From Castellaniella sp040276085 (lineage in GTDB: Bacteria; Pseudomonadota; Gammaproteobacteria; Burkholderiales; Burkholderiaceae_B): a stretch of DNA of 64,000 nucleotides. The stretch lies in contig NZ_JBELOK010000009.1 in the NCBI RefSeq assembly GCF_040276085.1, positions 62,001 to 126,000 on the forward strand. Reading direction: 5' to 3'. The translations under genes were made by a program, and so were the position numbers. Under the pieces are notes generated by a model. That model saw only the letters and a list, made by a program, of their open reading frames with translations, was not told the origin of the DNA and did no database searches. Shown piece by piece: positions 58,238 through 64,000 of this stretch (positions are counted from its first letter, which is position 1; every line of letters starts with the position of its first letter).

Positions 58238-59137
58238 CTACTGCCAGAGGGATAGCTGCTCCCATCGTGGTGGGAAGCCCATGGCCCGGGTGGGTGGCTT
58301 GTGTTGCTCGATCAGGGCTTTTAGCCGTTGCCTCCAGCTATGGTGCGGGGCGACGATGTCCATGCAGTGCAGCAAGAGCGTCAGCGTGTTGTATATCTTG
58401 CGGGAGCCTGGCTGGAACTGATGCAGCAGGTTTTGGGGCTTGGTCTTTGGAATCAGCGGGGTGATGGTGAACTCCCGGTTCCATAGGCGGCTATGGTGTG
58501 CGCAGGTGTTTCGCACCATCGTCAGGTGGTGCAACCAGGAACCCAAGACCTTCTCATTGACGGCGTAGACTGATGCAATGGCGCTGCGAGTCTGCATGGG
58601 TTTGAGATTGCCGTACCAGCGCGAGAGCAGCCCCAGGGACATGACCTCGCAGACTGCCCAGGCCGGGGGCAATTTCTCCGAATACGTTGCCAGCAGGTGT
58701 CTGATGAACACTTCATCGGACCTTTGAACCTCTTTTTCCAGTTTCGTAAGGTCGGATTCCCAACGGCCTCGGTTTGCGGCCAATCCGGCGTCCAGGTACG
58801 CATGGGGGCCGTGTCGCTGGGAGACTTGGTAAGCCCATTGGCTGCGGATCGAAACTTCAATGCGTTCTATTGCATCCAGCACCAGCAGGCGTAGGCTGCG
58901 GTCGAACAGATATAGGTTCAGAACGTCCGTGAAACGGGTGCCCGGGATGAAGGTATGGGGCGTGTGGGTGGCCTCAAAGGGCAACCAATAGGCGCTGAGC
59001 CTGTAATAGTTCAGGTGCTGTAGGTAGAATTCCGCTGCCGCATGGTCATCAACGTCCATTCCGCGCCGTTCGAGGATGGCTACCTGTTCGGCATAGGTCG
59101 TTGCCGGTTTGGCGAAGGGAAGAGGATGGCGTGTCAT
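58238..59137 (-). CDS. Abi_2 family protein (AbiD/F-like), HEPN superfamily
   Basis: 299 residues. Abi_2 features: KPATTYAEQVAILERRGMDV at the start, YYRLSAYWLPFE, and the conserved helix with RNTCAHHSRLWNREF. The last matches the R-x4-H active site of HEPN ribonucleases, so an RNase that stops growth on phage infection or on loss of its partner is a reasonable guess. The ATG overlaps the stop of a 52-residue gene (ATGA), which itself overlaps int. Family members give abortive infection in lactococci. Confidence 0.85.
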   Translation of the reverse strand: MTRHPLPFAKPATTYAEQVAILERRGMDVDDHAAAEFYLQHLNYYRLSAYWLPFEATHTPHTFIPGTRFTDVLNLYLFDRSLRLLVLDAIERIEVSIRSQWAYQVSQRHGPHAYLDAGLAANRGRWESDLTKLEKEVQRSDEVFIRHLLATYSEKLPPAWAVCEVMSLGLLSRWYGNLKPMQTRSAIASVYAVNEKVLGSWLHHLTMVRNTCAHHSRLWNREFTITPLIPKTKPQNLLHQFQPGSRKIYNTLTLLLHCMDIVAPHHSWRQRLKALIEQHKPPTRAMGFPPRWEQLSLWQ

Positions 59138-59292
59138 TGCAGGCCCATCCGTCTGCTTATTGCTGTTTCGCGGGCCAGAAATGAGTAACCCGCCGGTTTG
59201 AGGGTGTACTTTCGTACATAGCCTTGGCGGGTCTTGTCACCGTTAATTATACATGCTTCGGGTGACGAAAGGAATTCCAATTTTGGGTTCAT
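59134..59292 (-). CDS. 52-residue protein coupled to int and the Abi_2 gene
   Basis: Minus strand from the ATG at 59292: begins MNPKLEFLSSPEACIINGDK and ends ARETAISRRMGLQ. The ATG overlaps the integrase stop (ATGA) and its own stop overlaps the Abi_2 ATG (ATGA), so all three are read in one chain. The middle (VRKYTLKPAGYSFLA) resembles the last strand-turn-helix of a winged helix. It may be a partner or antitoxin of the Abi_2 protein. Family unknown. Confidence 0.6.
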   Translation of the reverse strand: MNPKLEFLSSPEACIINGDKTRQGYVRKYTLKPAGYSFLARETAISRRMGLQ

Positions 59293-60605
59293 GCGTGGGT
59301 CCCGGCGAATTTTCTGAACTGGATGATATTGCTGATCGTGGGCTTGGATGCCTGGGGGGATGACGTTCCTGTCTCGCAGGCAATCAGAAAATCCGCCCAC
59401 ATGGCCAGCGCCTGCCGCCGCTCGGGGATTTCTTCGCGGACATCGTAGATGGCCTCCATGCCTTTGAGCGTGTGGTTCAGCGCGATTTCCGAGATTTCCC
59501 GAGAAACACCCATGTTTCTCAGGTGCCCCTTGGCGGTTGATCGGGTGTCGTGTGGCGTAAAGTGCCTGATCGGAATGTCCTGGCGGTCAAAGGCACGTTT
59601 GAAAGCGGCCCACAGGGTTGTGGTTCCAACGTGGATGTCTCCCTGGTGCTTGCGCCGCCGTCGCTCCTGACGGGCTGGCAGCAGGTAGATGGATTCGCCG
59701 GACAGGTTAATCAGCGCTTCAAACCAGGCGGCAACGGCAGGCACGATGGGAACCAGGAATCCTTTTCTTGTTTTGACCGCCTCATCTGGAATCCACCAGA
59801 CGCCGCGATCCAGAAACAGATCCTCTTTTTTGGCGCTTGCCAGTTCGATGCCACGCACGCAGGTGGCGAGCAGGATACGGAAGGCCAGTGCGTTTTCTAT
59901 GCCAATGATGTCGATATCCGGCAGCAATGCCCGGAGCTCATTTTCTTGCAGCATGATGCGTTGGCGAACTGGAGGGCGTGGTCCCATGATGGCCGACAAC
60001 CGAATCCCTGTGCAGGGGTTTGCCGGAATCAGCATCTGGCCGCAGGCATGATCAAAAAGCATGGATGCCGAGGTCAGGATGCGTTTGCTGACGGTCCAGG
60101 TGCGCTTTGCTTCTACGAGCATCCCCACGATGTCTATGGATGTGACGGATGAGGTCAGTCGGGAGCCTAGGTGGGGCAGGATGACTTGCTCATAGTCAGA
60201 CTTTCGATACTCGATTGTGTCCGCCGCGTAATCTGGTTCAACCAGAACCTTGTCCTGATAGTCCTTCACCAGTTCACGGATGGTCCAATCGGCTCGAACC
60301 CGTGTTTTCTCGGATTGTTTTTCGATGGCTGGATCATTACCGCCATCAATGGCTGCACGGTGTTTTCCTGCAAGAATCCTGGCTTCTCGCAATGAGATGT
60401 CGGGATAGTTGCCCAGCGTGAGTTCACGCCGTACAGCCTGACCGTTGTGGCGGGTGCCCAACCGGTAGCGCAGTACCCATGTCGCGGTACCGGAACCAGA
60501 GAGCGTGAAAGTCAGCCCGCCGCCATCAGATCGGGCGACGGGTTTGCGTTGCGCCACCCAGTTGCGAAGCTGGATGTCGTTGAGTTTATTCGTTGAATTT
60601 GCCAA
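59289..60605 (-). CDS. int: P4-type tyrosine integrase
   Basis: 438 residues. N-terminal DUF4102-type arm-binding domain (RNWVAQRKPVARSDGGGLTF, LGNYPDISLREARILAGKHR), a core-binding SAM-like domain, and the catalytic domain with the first Arg in TCVRGIELASAKKEDL, H-x2-R in HDTRSTAKGHL, His in LNHTLKGME and the Tyr in EAIYD. All residues are intact. It would recombine the 17-bp att cores. Right-most gene of the element, 193 bp from the right repeat. Confidence 0.94.
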   Translation of the reverse strand: MANSTNKLNDIQLRNWVAQRKPVARSDGGGLTFTLSGSGTATWVLRYRLGTRHNGQAVRRELTLGNYPDISLREARILAGKHRAAIDGGNDPAIEKQSEKTRVRADWTIRELVKDYQDKVLVEPDYAADTIEYRKSDYEQVILPHLGSRLTSSVTSIDIVGMLVEAKRTWTVSKRILTSASMLFDHACGQMLIPANPCTGIRLSAIMGPRPPVRQRIMLQENELRALLPDIDIIGIENALAFRILLATCVRGIELASAKKEDLFLDRGVWWIPDEAVKTRKGFLVPIVPAVAAWFEALINLSGESIYLLPARQERRRRKHQGDIHVGTTTLWAAFKRAFDRQDIPIRHFTPHDTRSTAKGHLRNMGVSREISEIALNHTLKGMEAIYDVREEIPERRQALAMWADFLIACETGTSSPQASKPTISNIIQFRKFAGTHA

Positions 60606-60629
60606 GACTGCCCCTGGCTAGGTGTTCCT

Positions 60630-60676
60630 GGGTAGCTAGCGATCTGAATCGCTGCTAGCTACCCACCTAGCTACCC
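60630..60676. promoter_or_regulatory. inverted repeat and arm-type site in the int promoter
   Basis: GGGTAGCTAGC (60630-60640) and its exact complement (60654-60664) flank 13 bp just upstream of int. The right half continues as the 22-bp block (60655-60676) shared with 6983-7004 at the left end. It could be both an operator for AlpA or integrase autocontrol and an arm site. Confidence 0.55.
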
Positions 60677-60797
60677 GGAAAGGGTGTGATGCCAGGGGTC
60701 ATCATGGCATGCTCAGAAGCTGAAATTCAAGACGTTGTAGTTAAATAACAGCATGTTAGGAACGTATTGGCGCAACTTGAGACGCTAATCCGAAGTG

Positions 60798-60814
60798 CAG
60801 GTGGCGAGTTTCAT
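60798..60814. repeat. right attachment repeat
   Basis: Exact copy of the 17 bases at 6904-6920 (start of xth). Here no coding sequence follows; the bases after it (60815 on) resemble not a native promoter but the left end of another element. Confidence 0.85.
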
Positions 60815-60985
60815 TCGATTACAAATATCGTTATTAATCAAATATATATTAAACAAACTTAAACTATTACTTTAAGCTCACCAATCAAGCACCTTTCCAC
60901 TTCGGGCCTAGTGATTGATCTTCTCCGTATTGTGTGAATACCACCATGGTATCAGCCCGGCGCCTTATGCCGCTCGATCATGGTG
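60815..60985. mobile_element. decayed left end of a second, related element
   Basis: The stretch lines up without net gaps with 6921-7091 at the left end of the intact element. From 60922 to 60982 identity is about 84 percent by eye, and this block starts exactly 108 bp after the att repeat, as at 7028. On the minus strand it still encodes TMIERHKAPG-stop, against AMIERNKTPC-stop at the end of the AlpA-like gene. The match stops at about 60983. The rest of that element is gone. Confidence 0.75.
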
Positions 60986-61023
60986 GATAAGGACACTACC
61001 ACAGCGTATGGAAAATACGCAGA

Positions 61024-61824
61024 CTAGCCAGCCTGCGAGTGACTCATGGCATCGGTCAGGAAGCGGCCCACATAATCCGAGGCGGGTTTGAGACGCAGGG
61101 AGGATGGAACCGTCCATTGTTCCAAGCAGCCATCGCACATCACGCCGATCTGATCCGCTATGGCGAACGCTTCGTCTTGGTTATGTGTCACCACAATGGC
61201 GGTTCGATTTGTTGTCTTGATGATGTCGCGCACTTCACTGGCAAGATGGGTGCGGGTATTGACATCCAGATTCGAGAACGGCTCGTCCAGCAGGAGCAGT
61301 TCGGGCGAGGGCGCCAGTGCCCTGGCCAATGCCACACGCTGTTGCTGGCCCCCCGAGAGCTCGTGTGGATAGCGGCGGCCTATGTCCGCAAGGTGCACGA
61401 TCTCCAGCATCTCCTGAACGCGGGACATACGCTCAGCGCGAGAAACCCCGCGCACGCCAAATCCAATATTTTCGTTTATCGTCAGATGTGGAAACAAGGC
61501 GTAATCCTGAAACATCAGGCCGATATGCCGATCTTCCGGCGCGATATGTGTGGTTGGCGACGATAAGGTTCTATTACCCAGTGACAGAACACCACCGATA
61601 ACAGGCTCGAATCCAGCGATTGCCCTGAGAACTGTCGATTTTCCGCAGCCTGACGGGCCTAGCAAACACCCAACACTGCCTCGCTGAAGCGACAAAGAAA
61701 AATCATGGATCACCGTAACGGGTCCGTCAGGTGTCTCGTAGGCGATCCTGACGTGCGACAGATTCAGGAATGAATCATCACCGCCGGTCTGTCCCGCTGG
61801 GGCGGGAGATTGAATTGAACTCAT
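61024..61824 (-). CDS. fbpC: iron(III)-type ABC transporter ATPase
   Basis: 266 residues. Nucleotide-binding protein with Walker A GPSGCGKSTVLRAIAG, Q-loop LMFQDYALFPH, signature LSGGQQQRVALARAL, Walker B LLLLDEPFSNLD and the switch His VVTHNQDEAF. The sequence type (FxDYALFPHLTI, one short C-terminal extension) fits FbpC/AfuC. Its ATG overlaps the permease stop (ATGA). Confidence 0.9.
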   Translation of the reverse strand: MSSIQSPAPAGQTGGDDSFLNLSHVRIAYETPDGPVTVIHDFSLSLQRGSVGCLLGPSGCGKSTVLRAIAGFEPVIGGVLSLGNRTLSSPTTHIAPEDRHIGLMFQDYALFPHLTINENIGFGVRGVSRAERMSRVQEMLEIVHLADIGRRYPHELSGGQQQRVALARALAPSPELLLLDEPFSNLDVNTRTHLASEVRDIIKTTNRTAIVVTHNQDEAFAIADQIGVMCDGCLEQWTVPSSLRLKPASDYVGRFLTDAMSHSQAG

Positions 61825-63488
61825 TGCTTCTGATGTCCATAGGAAAGATTTGTCCGGGCGAGAAGAATCACAGGCAACAGGCCGGCGAGCACGATGGCCA
61901 AAGCCGCCACCGCACCTTCTTCATAGCTCCCGCGGGACGCTTCCGCGTATAGCCACGTGGCCAATGTGTCAAAATCAAAAGGGCGCAACAATAGCGTGGC
62001 CGGCAATTCTTTCATGACCTCAACAAAAACCAACAATGCGCTGGCCGCCAGGACAGGGCGCAACAACGGCAGGTGAATGCGCCACAATGCCTTGGCAGGG
62101 CTGGCTCCTAAAGTTCTGGCCGCGTGTTCCAGTGAAACGGGCACTCGCGTCAGACCAGCCTCTATCGCGCCAACCGGGATCGCGAGAAACCGGATGGTAT
62201 AAGCGATGACCAGCAGCCCTGCAGACCCCATGAGAAACAGGCCCTGGCCGCCTATCAGCTCGCCAAGTGTTTGTTCAATCAGCATCACCGGAGTCAATAA
62301 GCCAATCGCCAGTACGGTGCCCGGCACCGCGTAACCCAGGCTTGCGACACGCGCCATCGATCTTGCGGGTTGACGCCAGGCACCCTCACGAAGCATGCGG
62401 CTTGCCCAGGCAACCATCAGGCCCGCTGCAACCGTAACTACCATCGCCAGCGCAGCGAGCATAACAGTACTGGAAAGACTGCGGCTTAGCGCATCGGATA
62501 TCCCGTGTCCTTCATGAAACCGCTGCACGACTTCGGCGACCAGGTAGGCGGCTGGAAACACGAAGCCCACAAAAATCGGTAACAGACCAAGCAAAAGCGC
62601 AATAGCGGCAGGCGTACCACGCAATACCCGTGCGCGCATTGGCTGCATGCGCTGGGCATTGGCAAAGCGCTGGCGCGCACGTCCTTTTCGTTCCATGAGA
62701 ATAAGCCCAACCACGATAACCAGCATGGTGAGCGCAATCTGCGCAGCCGCAGCCAGATCTGATCGTGTGGTCCACGACGTATAAACCGAGACAGTCAGGG
62801 TTTGCACACCGAGGAATTCTGAGGCGCCAATATCATTGAGTGTCTCCAGCAGGGCCAGGCTCAGCCCAATGGCCCAGGCTGGCCTGGCAAGTGGCAATAC
62901 AACGCGCCGAAACACCTCTGCCTTATGCGCGCCCAATGTCCGGGCGGCCTCAAGCAGATTGGATGCCTGCGTAAGAAACATGGACCGCATGGTGAGATAC
63001 ACATACGGATAAAGCACAAAGCCCAGCACCAGGATGGCGCCGATCATATTACGGATGTCCGGCAACCTGAACTCGCGCGGGCTGGCATACCCCAACCACG
63101 CCCGCAGCATGGATTGCACCGGCCCGATCGGATGCAGGAGATCCAGGTAGGCATAGGCCATGATATATGTTGGCACAGCCAGCGGGAGCAACAAAGCCCA
63201 GGCAAGTATCGAGCGGCCCGGAAAATCATAAGCAGTGACCAACCAGGCGCTCCCGACACCCAGCAGGCTGACCACCAGACCAACTCCAGCCAGCAAAATC
63301 ACTGTATCGCGCAAAGCGGCTGGCATCACCGTGCCCGCCAGATGCTGCCAATGATCCAGATCGCTCCCCAGTGCGTGCCAAGCCAAGGCAAGGATGGGGG
63401 TAATGACAGCCAGGCTAATGAGAATGGCTCCAGATGGAGCCCATGATCCTCGGACCGCCCGAGAATAGCGAAGGTTGTGGATTTTCAT
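61821..63488 (-). CDS. fbpB: iron(III)-type ABC transporter permease
   Basis: 555 residues with about twelve membrane helices, i.e. two fused permease halves, as in FbpB/SfuB. Two EAA loops are seen: EAARTLGAHKAEVFRRVVLP (first half) and EHAARTLGASPAKALWRIHL (second half). It forms the channel for iron delivered by the periplasmic binding protein encoded upstream. Confidence 0.92.
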   Translation of the reverse strand: MKIHNLRYSRAVRGSWAPSGAILISLAVITPILALAWHALGSDLDHWQHLAGTVMPAALRDTVILLAGVGLVVSLLGVGSAWLVTAYDFPGRSILAWALLLPLAVPTYIMAYAYLDLLHPIGPVQSMLRAWLGYASPREFRLPDIRNMIGAILVLGFVLYPYVYLTMRSMFLTQASNLLEAARTLGAHKAEVFRRVVLPLARPAWAIGLSLALLETLNDIGASEFLGVQTLTVSVYTSWTTRSDLAAAAQIALTMLVIVVGLILMERKGRARQRFANAQRMQPMRARVLRGTPAAIALLLGLLPIFVGFVFPAAYLVAEVVQRFHEGHGISDALSRSLSSTVMLAALAMVVTVAAGLMVAWASRMLREGAWRQPARSMARVASLGYAVPGTVLAIGLLTPVMLIEQTLGELIGGQGLFLMGSAGLLVIAYTIRFLAIPVGAIEAGLTRVPVSLEHAARTLGASPAKALWRIHLPLLRPVLAASALLVFVEVMKELPATLLLRPFDFDTLATWLYAEASRGSYEEGAVAALAIVLAGLLPVILLARTNLSYGHQKQ

Positions 63489-63565
63489 TCAGGCAAGAGC
63501 ATAGGGCAAAGGGGGGTTGGAAATGCGCTGGCCCAAAGGACTCTCGCCATATAAAAATACTTAGA

Positions 63566-63593
63566 CCGAATCGAACCCATGGATCCGATTCGG
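63566..63593 (-). terminator. intercistronic hairpin between fbpA and fbpB
   Basis: CCGAATCG (63566-63573) and CGATTCGG (63586-63593) pair around 12 bases, 20 bp after the fbpA stop and followed on the minus strand by a short T-rich stretch (GTATTTTTATA). It could attenuate transcription so that the binding protein is made in excess. Confidence 0.5.
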
Positions 63594-63612
63594 CACACTC
63601 AATTGTAAAACC

Positions 63613-64000
63613 TTAGTTGTCGAAGCCGACTTTATCCACCAGCTCACTTGCCTGTTTGCGATGCTTGGCAATTTCAACCAGGTCCAGCGAGTCAGCCTTC
63701 AGAGGCCCCAACGCGGCCATGACGGGGTCTACTTTTACGCCGGCACGCACAGGGTACTCGTAGTTTGCATTGGCATAGATCGCCTGGGCTTCGGGCGAGA
63801 TGAGGTACTCCAGAAAGCGCACTGCGTTGCCACGGTTAGGTGAGTTCTTGGCGAGCGAAGCGCCGCTGATGTTGACGTGGGTGCCGCCATCAGCATTGCT
63901 GGCGAAGGTTGGGCGCACAACTTTGATGGCATCCCCCCAGGCGCGACCTTCCGAGCCGGGCTTATCGTTTTTCATCCGGCCGACGTAATATGCATTGGCG
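63613..64000 (-). CDS. fbpA: iron(III)-type substrate-binding protein, N-terminus outside window
   Basis: The last 129 codons are present and the frame is open to the right edge. The C-terminal lobe of FbpA/AfuA/FutA proteins is clear: GTHVNISGASLAKNSPNRGN, AVRFLEYLISPEAQAIYANA NYEYPV, and LDLVEIAKHRKQASELVDKV GFDN. It captures Fe3+ in the periplasm and hands it to the FbpB permease. The ATG at 63975 is internal and not the start. Confidence 0.9.
   Translation of the reverse strand, partial: ANAYYVGRMKNDKPGSEGRAWGDAIKVVRPTFASNADGGTHVNISGASLAKNSPNRGNAVRFLEYLISPEAQAIYANANYEYPVRAGVKVDPVMAALGPLKADSLDLVEIAKHRKQASELVDKVGFDN

Larger units (their letters stand above)
6904..60814. mobile_element. integrated conjugative element with VirB T4SS, MOBF relaxase, TrfA replicon and copper cargo
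   Basis: The limits are the 17-bp direct repeat CAGGTGGCGAGTTTCAT at 6904-6920 and 60798-60814. Inside are an integrase at the right end, an AlpA-type excisionase at the left end, a relaxase, a coupling protein, a complete virB operon, a Stb-like operon, an iteron origin with a TrfA-like initiator, leading-region genes, and about 23 kb of metal-response cargo. All core transfer genes look intact, so mobility is plausible. The gene set is not that of Tn4371-type or clc-type ICEs as I know them; it looks more like a broad-host-range plasmid backbone that gained a P4-type integrase (inference). Confidence 0.88.

Noticed and set aside
6904..60814. Assignment to the Tn4371 or clc ICE families
   Set aside because: Those carry trb-type or MPF_G systems with rlxS/parB or different relaxases; here the system is VirB with MOBF and TrfA.

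Overview
The window is a betaproteobacterial chromosome segment, probably Alcaligenaceae (Bordetella/Achromobacter/Castellaniella-like). I judge this from the gmk-rpoZ-spoT order, the style of the housekeeping proteins and the high-GC codon use; the species cannot be fixed from the sequence alone. The chromosomal flanks are 1-6920 (partial ugpQ, ppiD, spoT, rpoZ, gmk, a small hypothetical gene, xth) and about 61000-64000 (fbpC, fbpB and partial fbpA of an iron(III)-type ABC transporter).

Between them lies an integrated conjugative element of about 53.9 kb, bounded by a 17-bp direct repeat (6904-6920 and 60798-60814) that covers the first codons of xth. The left end carries an AlpA-type excisionase and a Cro/YdaS-like regulator. 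From 8.4 to 31.9 kb is a copper/silver-type cargo: a CusRS-like two-component system, a P1B ATPase, DsbD, CopD-like, cupin, beta-propeller, LemA/TPM and Met-rich proteins, and an ackA-pta-DUF3141-lgt block. At least six copies of one palindromic operator, ATKACAAnnTTGTMAT, tie these operons together. The cargo ends in eroded PAP2-LssY and dgkA genes.

The rest is transfer and maintenance backbone. A leading-region-like block (radC, DUF3560, ssb; 32-35 kb) has a roughly 250-bp leader duplicated in front of two of its genes. It points at a 0.6-kb gap with a 15-bp inverted repeat, the best oriT candidate. Next come a MOBF (TrwC-like) relaxase, a low-GC insert (GNAT, Sel1, DUF4062), a TrwB-like coupling protein, a Stb-like operon, an iteron origin with a TrfA-like initiator, and a complete VirB1-VirB11 secretion system including a 45-residue VirB7. 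The right end has a TrbM-like gene, a ribbon-helix-helix protein and a tyrosine integrase in a coupled operon with a 52-residue protein and a HEPN-type Abi_2 protein. The element could therefore excise, replicate from its own oriV, transfer, and confer copper tolerance. Just outside the right repeat lies the decayed left end of a second, related element, evidence of an earlier tandem insertion at the same site.
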